This document shows, piece by piece, positions 28,432 to 36,604 of a stretch of DNA of 64,000 nucleotides. The notes under the pieces were generated by a model. That model made no database searches, was not told the DNA's origin, and saw nothing but the letters and a program-made list of their open reading frames with translations. The position numbers and the translations under genes are program-made. Each line of letters starts with the position of its first letter. Positions within the stretch are counted from its first letter, which is position 1. The DNA lies in NCBI GenBank assembly GCA_041737835.1, contig JBGSQY010000010.1, one strand, 5' to 3'. The DNA comes from Bythopirellula sp041737835. Its GTDB lineage: Bacteria; Planctomycetota; Planctomycetia; Pirellulales; Lacipirellulaceae.

Positions 28432-29331
28432 TCAACGCACGGCGTGGCGGCGATTCACTCCCAAGAGAACTGTCATGGCACATAACAAAGCCGTCGCTGG
28501 TTCGGGGATGACCACTCCCCCGGCCAAGGCAGCAATAATTCCGTCGCCCGTCAGCAGGAACGATTCGAGAACGGCTCCTGTGCTGCGATCGATCTTACTA
28601 ATCTCGTTCATCATCGTTGGCAAATACCTGACACCGATGAACATCCCGCCGTCGTCGAAGGCCAACCCGCGAGGCATGGCGGCAGTCACCAAGCTCGGTA
28701 GCAACTCTTGCTCGATGTTGCCTATGAAGTCAGCACAAAGGAGGACCGGCGTGCGAGTACTCATTCCCACTCGTTCCGCACTAATCCAAAATTCACCGGT
28801 GGCAGGATCAAAGTCGGCGCCCAACGCATCGATATCGGACGGCAACGGCGCGGATGGCAAACCTAGCAGAGGACCACCAAAAGGCGGAAAGAACAAGAAT
28901 TCCGTGATATAGCTAGGATGATCCGTCTGACGACGCGACACCGTCACCAGCGAACCTTCACCAAACGGTCCGGGCGCATAACCCATTCCGGACAAAAAAT
29001 TCGGTCCCACGGGATCAATACTTAACGTGTCGAGAGAACCGTACGGCATCCAAGTTTCGGTCGCGATTTCAAAGGCCCAAATTTCTTCCCATACCGAATT
29101 GCTACGGCGATTCAGATAGAGCCTTTGCCCGTCGAACGTCAAACCTGAGTTGCTAGAGCTAGTGCCGATACCAGAGTATTTATCGATGATTGCACCCGTG
29201 GTCGAATTGATCCGCGCGATATCACCCGTAGTGAACAACGCAAATAGATCGGCATGGCATGTCTGTGAAAAGATCACGGCGATCGCCAGCGCCAGCCAGG
29301 CGCGAAAATGCCAAAGTTGGGTCGAGTTCAT
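28432..29331 (-). CDS. PEP-CTERM secreted protein, unknown function
   Basis: 299 residues from the ATG at 29331 (GAGG 8 bases upstream; a GTG 3 codons earlier is an alternative). The signal peptide ends near CHADLF. The body (FALFTTGDIARINSTTGAII, GLTFDGQRLYLNRRSN, FDPATGEFWISAE, SKIDRSTGAVLESF) shows spaced repeats like a beta-propeller with TTGAxI/STGAV units. The C-terminus is VIPEPA, a hydrophobic helix and RRHAVR, a PEP-CTERM anchor. Ligand unknown. Confidence 0.8.
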   Translation of the reverse strand: MNSTQLWHFRAWLALAIAVIFSQTCHADLFALFTTGDIARINSTTGAIIDKYSGIGTSSSNSGLTFDGQRLYLNRRSNSVWEEIWAFEIATETWMPYGSLDTLSIDPVGPNFLSGMGYAPGPFGEGSLVTVSRRQTDHPSYITEFLFFPPFGGPLLGLPSAPLPSDIDALGADFDPATGEFWISAERVGMSTRTPVLLCADFIGNIEQELLPSLVTAAMPRGLAFDDGGMFIGVRYLPTMMNEISKIDRSTGAVLESFLLTGDGIIAALAGGVVIPEPATALLCAMTVLLGVNRRHAVR

Positions 29332-29461
29332 TAGCAACACCTCGCCAAAAAGAAATTCGAGAAGCGTAAGTCAGCTGGCTGACCCACTTATGTTGCGAGC
29401 TTGCCACAGCCAAGTCAAGCATTTCGATCACGAGGTGCAAAAAGTGTCGCACGGCGGTTCG

Positions 29462-29851
29462 CTAATTAGACAATTTTTGCCATTCTTGGCCAGCCAGTTC
29501 AATCGCGAATTCGTTGGTCTTGTCTGATTCGACAACGATCCATTGTTGTTCTGCTCGCCTGAAACTTAGCTCATCTTTACCGCTAGGATCAAAAGCAACG
29601 CGAACGAGCATGGCGTGATGCTTGCCAACTAAAGCTCCGTCATCCGCACTAAACGTTCCCAATTCAAAGCTGCCATCAGGCCGGATTGTTCCCAGTCCCT
29701 GCTTACCCCCACCATCGGGGAGGAACAACACGCGACCACTAATTGCGGGCTTGCCCTGGTACGTCACCGTGCCTTTCACTTCCGCCACGGGGGGATGAGA
29801 CTGCCCACAGCCGAGAATACAAATACAGAGAAGAGAAGCAAACAGCCTCAT
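29462..29851 (-). CDS. Transthyretin-like / carboxypeptidase-regulatory-like lipoprotein
   Basis: About 129 residues. The signal sequence ends in a lipobox (CICILGC), so it is likely lipid-anchored. The mature part is a beta-sandwich of the kind often annotated as carboxypeptidase regulatory-like in planctomycetes (VKGTVTYQGKPAISGRVLFL, GTIRPDGSFELGTFSADDGA, GKHHAMLVRV). It is the last gene of a three-gene operon behind a DUF1559 prepilin and a beta-helix protein. The start at 29851 gives the best signal peptide; an ATG 9 codons earlier (29878) is possible. Confidence 0.75.
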   Translation of the reverse strand: MRLFASLLCICILGCGQSHPPVAEVKGTVTYQGKPAISGRVLFLPDGGGKQGLGTIRPDGSFELGTFSADDGALVGKHHAMLVRVAFDPSGKDELSFRRAEQQWIVVESDKTNEFAIELAGQEWQKLSN

Positions 29852-29902
29852 GCATCCGGCTAAACTTAGGTCAGTCATGTTTAACAAGCAAGGCTCTCGA
29901 TC

Positions 29903-30871
29903 TCAAAACTGCACGCCGGTAGTAAGGTTACCATCGTCAATGGTTCCGAGATAACCATAAACTTGAAAGTCTATTGTTTCATCTAGAAAATGTACCGAAG
30001 CATCCCCAAAGCAAAAAAATGCGCCTCCTTCATGCCAACTAAACGCACATTCATCATCAAGCGCTTGCGTGAAATTTTCTAATTGCTTGGGACTGATACC
30101 ACAGTTAATGATATTGAGTGCGTCTGTCTCAAAAATTACAGATTCGTCCTCGGTCACTCCGCCAATCCAAAAAGGCCATTTGACAAGCTCCAAGGCATAT
30201 GCGGCTTCGCCTAAAGCGATCGTATTGCTCAATCCATCCGTAACATCTTGCATACGAATGCGTTGTTTAGGATCTTTACCTAAATTTCTTTGTAAACAGT
30301 CCCGCAATGAACAAAACATGCCTTGATCTCGAACACCGCCGCTTGCCTTGTAGTCAGATGTGGCGTAACCAATCACAAATTCTTCATTCAACGTCATGGT
30401 TCCGATCGCTTCAGGAACATGAGAGGGTAGCGCGGAAGAAGGACAACGAAACACACTTAATTCCGTGGCTCCGGCTTCGAGAATCTTTCCCTCTTCCACG
30501 TAATGAATCATGAAAGGACTCGCCTTCCAATCAGGCTTGAAAGAATCGTATAAGGGCTTTTGCTCCAAATAAGGAAGGATTGCCGTCCCCCAACCATATC
30601 CTTCATCCCCATCGCGAGGTCGACCAGTTTCGTCAATAATACTTTTCTTCTCAGCACCTGCTACGCCTAAAGGAAATTGGCGATAGACATCATGATAATT
30701 CTGCAGCGCGAGTCCCATTTGCTTGAGATTGTTGACGCATTGCGTCCGGCGTGCCGATTCGCGGGCAGCCTGCACCGCGGGCAAGAGCAGCGCCACCAGC
30801 ATCCCAATGATCGCAATGACGACCAGCAATTCAACGAGAGTAAAACCGCGTTGTAGAGTTCTCATCCTCAT
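29903..30871 (-). CDS. DUF1559 prepilin-like protein
   Basis: 322 residues. The N-terminus has a type III prepilin peptidase signal RGFTLVELLVVIAIIGMLVA with cleavage expected at G-F and the usual Glu at +5. It is followed by the DUF1559 hallmark PAVQAARESARRTQCVNNLK and, near the end, FCFGDASVHFLDETIDFQVY. Planctomycetes encode dozens of these; they are thought to be exported by a type II-like system and may form surface filaments. ATG at 30871. It follows the beta-helix gene by 32 bases and precedes a transthyretin-like lipoprotein. Confidence 0.93.
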   Translation of the reverse strand: MRMRTLQRGFTLVELLVVIAIIGMLVALLLPAVQAARESARRTQCVNNLKQMGLALQNYHDVYRQFPLGVAGAEKKSIIDETGRPRDGDEGYGWGTAILPYLEQKPLYDSFKPDWKASPFMIHYVEEGKILEAGATELSVFRCPSSALPSHVPEAIGTMTLNEEFVIGYATSDYKASGGVRDQGMFCSLRDCLQRNLGKDPKQRIRMQDVTDGLSNTIALGEAAYALELVKWPFWIGGVTEDESVIFETDALNIINCGISPKQLENFTQALDDECAFSWHEGGAFFCFGDASVHFLDETIDFQVYGYLGTIDDGNLTTGVQF

Positions 30872-30903
30872 AGGGTCGCTTCCTTGTGATTCACGAAGTG
30901 TAA

Positions 30904-32139
30904 TTAGCGAATTTCAAACGCACCCAAGTCGGGGGCTTGGCCATGAAACGCCTCAGGAAGCACGGACCTGATGTTCGATGCGAGATCTAGTTGTGTTGTT
31001 CCTTGATCTATGCAAAAACTGCTTTCCAGCGGCCGAAAATTGTCATCCAGCTGCGGGTCCTTACGAAGCAGGACACCACTCGTCAGATTGCTATTCACCG
31101 GCTCCCCTCCGTTCTGCCACAGCAAATTGTGCGTCAGCAAACTTTGGCCGTTCACATTTTTTAAGGGGGCGTGCAGGTTTTCGACAAAGACATTATTGAG
31201 TACCCGAGCATTGCCCCCGCCCACCATGCCATAGTGATTCCGGCAGATTGTGTTGTTGATGATCGTGATCGACTCGGGGATTTGCGCCCCCCGATAGTCT
31301 TCGAGCGTGACCGCATCGCTCATGAATCCGATGCCAGCCATGGCATTCTCGGCAATGAGATTGCGCTCGATCGTGATCGTGCGGTTCGACATTTCGGGAT
31401 AATCGATAATCTGAATGCCGTCTTCGCCGTTGCCGGTGATGATGTTGTCGCGAATTACGGTGTTAAGCATTTCGCCTTCATGGGGATGCAGACGCATTTC
31501 GATGCCGTCGTCGTCGTTATCGCGCATCTCATTGTTGGCCACCAAAACGGCTGAAGAATTGTCGATATCAACCCCATCATCATCATTCGCCACAAACGTG
31601 TTGAACCGACATTCGCCGCTGCCATTTTCATAGTCGATCGCATCGGTGTTGTTCACAAAATGATTGAACAGCACACGCGCCCGACTGCTGCAAGCGAGGC
31701 CGTCATCGCCATCACGAATCGTCAGCCCCAAGATTGTCGATTCCGTCTCCGGACTTTCCGGCATGGAAATCACGGCATCCACCACCGCGTCGATATCATC
31801 TTCAGGATCGGGATCTGGGATGATCGAGCCATCCAAAACCGTTTGCTTGATGTAGCGAGTTTCCTTAGTCGTCAGATACCACGAGGCCAGAGTGATCGAC
31901 TTGCCTTGAATCGTGAGTGCTTCGTGATACACGCCCGGCGAGACAAGAACCGTGTCGCCATCTTGCGCGGCGTCGATGGCCGCTTGCACCGTGCGATATT
32001 CCTCGGGCACCTTCAAAAATTTCTGGTTCGCATCTAAACCAGCAGCCACGACATGACTACCCATTAATACCGTACCGATCGCCATCATCCAATGAACGGC
32101 GACCTTACTTGAAAAGCTTATTTTCATGTTGGCTTTCAT
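30904..32139 (-). CDS. Secreted right-handed parallel beta-helix protein
   Basis: About 411 residues. A signal peptide (VAVHWMMAIGTVLMGSHVVA) precedes PEEYRTVQAAIDAAQDGDTV, the usual entry cap of pectate-lyase-like helices. The body repeats short coils rich in Asn and Asp (NNTDAIDYENGSGECRFNTF, ANDDDGVDIDNSSAVLVANN, NIITGNGEDGIQIIDY). This fold occurs in polysaccharide lyases and surface adhesins; no catalytic set can be assigned. DDD-rich turns suggest calcium binding. Start at 32139, with a second ATG 4 codons later. First gene of the operon with the DUF1559 and lipoprotein genes. Confidence 0.85.
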   Translation of the reverse strand: MKANMKISFSSKVAVHWMMAIGTVLMGSHVVAAGLDANQKFLKVPEEYRTVQAAIDAAQDGDTVLVSPGVYHEALTIQGKSITLASWYLTTKETRYIKQTVLDGSIIPDPDPEDDIDAVVDAVISMPESPETESTILGLTIRDGDDGLACSSRARVLFNHFVNNTDAIDYENGSGECRFNTFVANDDDGVDIDNSSAVLVANNEMRDNDDDGIEMRLHPHEGEMLNTVIRDNIITGNGEDGIQIIDYPEMSNRTITIERNLIAENAMAGIGFMSDAVTLEDYRGAQIPESITIINNTICRNHYGMVGGGNARVLNNVFVENLHAPLKNVNGQSLLTHNLLWQNGGEPVNSNLTSGVLLRKDPQLDDNFRPLESSFCIDQGTTQLDLASNIRSVLPEAFHGQAPDLGAFEIR

Positions 32140-32186
32140 GGAGACAAGAAGTTGTGATCGATGGCAGATAAGTCTAACCACGACTT

Positions 32187-32232
32187 TTAAGAACTCGTTA
32201 AGAAATGAAAGAACAAAAAACAACTTCTTAAC
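32187..32232. promoter_or_regulatory. Candidate operator: three TTAAGAA words, two at an 11-bp period
   Basis: TTAAGAA occurs at 32187 and 32198 (start-to-start 11 bases) and again inverted as TTCTTAAC at 32225-32232, the latter making an 8-bp inverted repeat with GTTAAGAA (32197-32204). It lies between divergent genes (beta-helix and LTD PEP-CTERM). An 11-bp direct-repeat period is typical of OmpR/PhoB-type response regulators. Assignment to a regulator is inference. Confidence 0.4.
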
Positions 32233-32360
32233 TCTGGCGATACCTTCATATTCTTTTCACACATTCATCGCAATTGATTCATCGCAACTTCACACCTTAC
32301 GGGACAATGAGGCCTCACTGACAAGTGCTATTCGATACCCCCCCCCCTAAGGAGAGCCTC

Positions 32361-33740
32361 GTGAACTTCGACCTGGGCTGGAGAGTTAAACTGAGATGGT
32401 TAGGGCAATTCTACTTAGCCACGCTTTTGCTGAGCACATCTCAAATGCAAGCGGCAATTCGTTTCAATGAAATCTATTACAGCCCCGAAGATCCGGAAGA
32501 TGGCCGTCAATTTATTGAGTTACGCAGCACGACTGGTGGAGTCGAATCACTCAATAACATGTGGATATTGGAAATCGATGGCGATGCCGGCAACGTTCCC
32601 GGCTTACAAGACAATCCTGGCACGATCCTTTCGGCCATCAATTTGAGTGGCCTATCAACCGGCTCCAACGGCCTGTTTCTCTGGCGCGATTCCAACTCGA
32701 TCGTGCTCGATAACTCTAAGGCCCCCGGCGTCCAAGGTCCTGGCGCGACCACGGTACTCGCGCTCGATCTTTTTCCTGGCCGCGTCGACCTCGGCTACGA
32801 AGGCGACGAGGGGGGGGGAACCAAAATCTATGAGAACGATATTTCCAATTTCCTGCTTGTCGAAAACTTCACCGGCACCTTGGGACTTGATCTGGATAAT
32901 GAAGCCAATGCGATCAAGGGTAATGGAACATTCAACATCACTCCCTGGACCGTCGTACATGACGCCATCAGCGCGAAAGAGACTGTCGATCCTGGTTTTC
33001 AATACGCTCAAAGTGTAGGTGGAATTAACTTCACCGGTGGTTTTGGTTCCGACATCTATAGCTGGGATCCCGTGGAAAATATGTGGGCTTTCTTTGATTC
33101 GGGTAGTGGCGAAGCAGACGGCGGATACGTGGGGCCATTCTTTGCCAACGATGGCTCCAGTTTCTACGGCTCGAACGACGCTGGCTACCAAGATGGCCGC
33201 ACGATTTATGTTTCTGCCAGCTCCGATTTTCTTTACGCGACCCCTGGTGCCGAGAACGCAACCGGCGTCGGTGGTTTGTATCGTGGCGACGTCGACCAAG
33301 ATGGCGATGTCGACGCAGCGGACATCGACTTCCTCTATGACAACCTGGGAACCGTCGGTGTACGCTTCGACGTGGCGTTGAATTTTGGTGCCGCCAGCTT
33401 GACCGATATTAACGCCCTCGTTCAAGGTGACAACGGTGTACGATCAGAAGACCTTTTCTTCACCGACTTTGGAGACGCCGATCTGGACGGAGACGTCGAT
33501 GGTCGCGATTTTCTCGCATGGCAAAGAGGTGCCAGTGCTGATAGCGGCTGGGCCCTGGGCGACTTCAACGGCGACGACGTCGTCAATCAACTGGATTTGC
33601 AGATTTGGCAAAACAAGTACGGCTTTGTCCGAGCTTTGACGGCCTTTTCTTCAGTCCCCGAACCTTCAAGTTTGTTGCTTGTGGGGGGGACACTGCTACT
33701 TGCGAGTTGTGCTAGCCGTCGGCGGAAGCCGTTGGCTTAG
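32361..33740 (+). CDS. LTD-like PEP-CTERM protein with dockerin-like repeats
   Basis: About 459 residues. A GTG start at 32361 follows AAGGAG by 7 bases, which decides the start. The signal peptide ends near MQAAIRF. The N-terminal domain (RFNEIYYSPEDPEDGRQFIE) resembles the lamin-tail fold seen in bacterial secreted proteins. Calcium-binding dockerin-like segments follow (GDVDQDGDVDAADIDFL, DADLDGDVDGRDFLAW, GDFNGDDVVNQLDLQIW), then VPEPSS, a helix and RRRK, a PEP-CTERM anchor. A C10 tract (32338-32347) precedes the ribosome site, and G9 (32810-32818) and G7 (33684-33690) tracts lie in the coding part. The next gene is a paralog. Confidence 0.85.
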   Translation: MNFDLGWRVKLRWLGQFYLATLLLSTSQMQAAIRFNEIYYSPEDPEDGRQFIELRSTTGGVESLNNMWILEIDGDAGNVPGLQDNPGTILSAINLSGLSTGSNGLFLWRDSNSIVLDNSKAPGVQGPGATTVLALDLFPGRVDLGYEGDEGGGTKIYENDISNFLLVENFTGTLGLDLDNEANAIKGNGTFNITPWTVVHDAISAKETVDPGFQYAQSVGGINFTGGFGSDIYSWDPVENMWAFFDSGSGEADGGYVGPFFANDGSSFYGSNDAGYQDGRTIYVSASSDFLYATPGAENATGVGGLYRGDVDQDGDVDAADIDFLYDNLGTVGVRFDVALNFGAASLTDINALVQGDNGVRSEDLFFTDFGDADLDGDVDGRDFLAWQRGASADSGWALGDFNGDDVVNQLDLQIWQNKYGFVRALTAFSSVPEPSSLLLVGGTLLLASCASRRRKPLA

Positions 33741-33797
33741 AAATATCCCATGTCTACCTGTCCGCTTCGATCAACTTTTACTTAGGAGCTATGTCTA

Positions 33798-34718
33798 ATG
33801 AAGCGTATTTTTGGTTTGCTTGCCCTGGCCCTCGCGTTCGGCAGTCAGGCGGCGTTTGCCGACCTGCAAATTAACGAAATCTATTTCAGCCCCGAAGATC
33901 CCAAGGAAGACCGCCAATTCTTCGAGATCTACAGCACCACCGGTGCGACTTCCCTCAGCAATCTTTGGTTCCTCGAAATCGAGGGAGACTTTCCTCTCGA
34001 ATCTGGTCAACTGGATAATCCTGGCCAAGTGCTCAACGCTTTTGACTTGAGCAGCTTTTCCACAGGTAGCAACGGTTTGTTCCTCTGGCAGAGTTCCAAC
34101 ACAATCATTGACATCGAACCAGCTTCTGTGGGAGTGCAAGGACCTGATGCGGCTACTGTCGTCAATCGTGCCCCCTTTACCCAAATCTTTGGTTATGAAG
34201 AGGAAGGTCCTAGCGAAGAGCTGATCTACGAAAACAATGTGCACACATTCTTGCTTGTGCAAGGTTTTACCGGTGCGGTCGGTGACGACCTCGACAGCGA
34301 CGACGATGGCGTGTTGGATGCCACATGGAGCAGCTTTGTCGACGGCATCAGCGAAGCTGAAGATGGCGATGCTGGTTTTCAATACGCTTCGCAATTTGGC
34401 GGAAGTGACGTGCTTTTGTGGTTCGGAGCGGACCTGTTTCAACGCCGTCCTAGTGATGGAATGTGGATGTTCTTCGATTCCGGCAGCGGTGAAGATGAAC
34501 CAGCCGGATACCCCGGTCCGTTCTTCGCCAATGATGGTTCGGGCCCCGGCGACAGCGATGCTGGCTTTGAAGACGGCACAGAGATTGTCGTGAATCCCAC
34601 GTCCACGTTTTTGTGGGCGACGCCAGGTGCCGGCAACGTGCAAATCCCAGAGCCTTCTTCCCTTATCCTGGGCATGCTCTGCGGATTGTTGGGTTTAGCA
34701 CGCCGTCGTGCCAGCTAA
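33798..34718 (+). CDS. LTD-like PEP-CTERM protein, paralog of the preceding gene
   Basis: 306 residues. Signal peptide ends in AAFADLQ. The N-terminal domain (LQINEIYFSPEDPKEDRQFF) aligns closely to the preceding protein over about 270 residues, including MWMFFDSGSGE, GPFFANDGS and FLWATPGAGN near the end, but it lacks the dockerin-like segment and the long G tract. The C-terminus is QIPEPSS, helix, RRRAS (PEP-CTERM). GGAG lies about 10 bases upstream of the ATG at 33798. The pair most likely arose by tandem duplication with gain or loss of the dockerin part. Confidence 0.88.
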   Translation: MKRIFGLLALALAFGSQAAFADLQINEIYFSPEDPKEDRQFFEIYSTTGATSLSNLWFLEIEGDFPLESGQLDNPGQVLNAFDLSSFSTGSNGLFLWQSSNTIIDIEPASVGVQGPDAATVVNRAPFTQIFGYEEEGPSEELIYENNVHTFLLVQGFTGAVGDDLDSDDDGVLDATWSSFVDGISEAEDGDAGFQYASQFGGSDVLLWFGADLFQRRPSDGMWMFFDSGSGEDEPAGYPGPFFANDGSGPGDSDAGFEDGTEIVVNPTSTFLWATPGAGNVQIPEPSSLILGMLCGLLGLARRRAS

Positions 34719-34742
34719 CAACTCGTAGATCTAAACAACTAT

Positions 34743-34775
34743 GCCGTGGCGGAAGAAAACTCCGCCACGGCTTTT
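34743..34775 (+). terminator. Intrinsic terminator of the LTD/PEP-CTERM gene pair
   Basis: GCCGTGGCGGA (34743-34753) and TCCGCCACGGC (34761-34771) form a perfect 11-bp stem with a 7-base loop, followed by TTTT. It starts 24 bases after the 34718 stop. A second small stem CAATGG/CCATTG follows. Confidence 0.88.
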
Positions 34776-35012
34776 CAATGGCAATGCCCATTGAAGAATC
34801 AATGATTTGTTAGACTTGATGGTGGGCGTGCCTGAACGAAGAACATGTTCGCACTTGCTGTTCTCGGGGTTGCTGTTGTTAGTACGTCCACGCAACCCGT
34901 GTGTAATTTATAATTGACTGGAAATTCAGCCCGGTTTTGATTGGGAGGGGTAGCCTGATCGAAACCGGCCTCTTCTCGCTTCGTACATCTTAAGCTCTCT
35001 CGGATTGACTCA

Positions 35013-36380
35013 ATGCTAGACACTTTTGTTACAGTTGAAGGGAAGCTGATTAAGTTTATCGTTTGCCTGCTTGGGCTTATGTCGCTTGTGGCGTGGGATG
35101 CAAGCGAGGCTTGGACCCATGAGTCGGAGGATCACGACAAACCACGTAAATTCACGAAAGTCGAAGAGCACAAGCCGACCCCGCTGCCAGATCGGGTTGT
35201 GCTCACTTGGAGTGCTGACCCTGCCACGACGATGGATGTCACTTGGCGCACCGACACGACAGTGGATCAACCCCTGATTCAATACAATCTCGCCGCCAAG
35301 ATGGTCGGCAACATGAAGGAGGGGGCCCGTGAGTTCACGCAACTTCAAGGAAAAACGAACGGCTTTGAATCGGACCTCGGCAAGTGCTTGATCCATTCGG
35401 CGCGGCTGACCGAACTTAAGCCTGACACCATGTACGCCTACCGTGTTGGTGATGGAAAACATTTTAGCGAATGGTTTCAATTCCGGACCGCGAGCGGAAA
35501 CGACAAACCATTTACGTTTGTCTACTTTGGTGACGCTCAAAACTCGATTCTGTCGCTCTGGTCGCGGGTCATTCGGGAGGCTAATCAGCATGCTCCGCGG
35601 GCCTCATTTATGTTACATGCCGGAGATCTCGTGGGAGACATGCAATACGATGCCGAATGGGGTGAGTGGTTTCAAGCCGGCGGTTGGCTCAATGGTATGA
35701 TTCCTGTCGTTGCTTCACCAGGAAATCACGAGTATGGCGATGAGATTGGTTTATCCCCTCATTGGCGACCGCAGTTTTCATTTCCGCTCAATGGCCCTCC
35801 GGGGTTGGAAGAGACGGCCTACTGGTTCGACTACAACAATGCTCGAATCGTCTCGCTCAATTCCAACGAGAAGATCGAAGAACAACGCGAATGGCTTCAA
35901 AAAGTGCTTAAGGATGCCTCGCGGCCCACTTGGACCTTTGTCACATTCCATCACCCCATCTTCTCGGCGGCCAAAGATCGCGACAACCCTGAAATTCGTA
36001 AAGCCTGGCAAGCGATACTGGAAGACAACGGCGTCGACCTCGTGCTCCAAGGTCATGATCACACATACGCTCGTTCAGGCCTCGGTGGTCCTCGGAACAT
36101 TCCAGAAGGGGTACGTAACAAGAGTAGCAACACAGTCTACGTAGTCAGCGTCAGCGGACCGAAAATGTACGAAATACAAGAATCCTGGGAAGTAAGTCGC
36201 ATTGCCTACGGTCGTCAGTTATTTCAAGTGGTCAAAGTCGACGGCGACAAGCTCCGTTACGAGGCTCGGCTCGCGAGCGGCGAGATCTATGATGCTTTCA
36301 CCATCGAGAAAGATGCCAATGGCAAGAACACGCTGATCGAGCAAATCCCCGACGACGTTCCCGAGGTACGCAGCGAATAG
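35013..36380 (+). CDS. Secreted purple acid phosphatase-like metallophosphoesterase
   Basis: 455 residues. A signal-like helix (LIKFIVCLLGLMSLVAWDAS) precedes an N-terminal fibronectin-like domain (DRVVLTWSADPATTMDVTW, LKPDTMYAYRVGDG). The phosphoesterase core has the full ligand set: VYFGDAQ, HAGDLVGD, PGNHEYG, TFHHPIF and GHDHTYAR, as in dinuclear purple acid phosphatases. It would release phosphate from organic esters outside the inner membrane. ATG at 35013. The upstream gap holds no identified promoter, though an 11-bp-period element lies 2.8 kb upstream. Confidence 0.92.
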   Translation: MLDTFVTVEGKLIKFIVCLLGLMSLVAWDASEAWTHESEDHDKPRKFTKVEEHKPTPLPDRVVLTWSADPATTMDVTWRTDTTVDQPLIQYNLAAKMVGNMKEGAREFTQLQGKTNGFESDLGKCLIHSARLTELKPDTMYAYRVGDGKHFSEWFQFRTASGNDKPFTFVYFGDAQNSILSLWSRVIREANQHAPRASFMLHAGDLVGDMQYDAEWGEWFQAGGWLNGMIPVVASPGNHEYGDEIGLSPHWRPQFSFPLNGPPGLEETAYWFDYNNARIVSLNSNEKIEEQREWLQKVLKDASRPTWTFVTFHHPIFSAAKDRDNPEIRKAWQAILEDNGVDLVLQGHDHTYARSGLGGPRNIPEGVRNKSSNTVYVVSVSGPKMYEIQESWEVSRIAYGRQLFQVVKVDGDKLRYEARLASGEIYDAFTIEKDANGKNTLIEQIPDDVPEVRSE

Positions 36381-36604
36381 ATCAATCAAGAAAAGTGTAC
36401 CTTCGAGAGCCAACTACTGCCAAGGCCTTACTAACTTGCCGATTAAAGCATAGAAAGTAAACTCGCGTGGATAAAACTTACAATTGACCACCGAGGAAAT
36501 GAATTCGTCCGATGCATCCCGGCACACACGTTGTTCTTGAACAGCTCACATGCCGTCGTGGTACAACTATATTCAAAAACTATGTGGCAACAAATTACTC
36601 GACC

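Noticed and set aside
34840..34860. GAACATGTTC palindrome, considered as a LexA box
   Set aside because: The half-sites are 2 bases apart rather than the 4 of the GAAC-N4-GTTC box, and no SOS gene follows.
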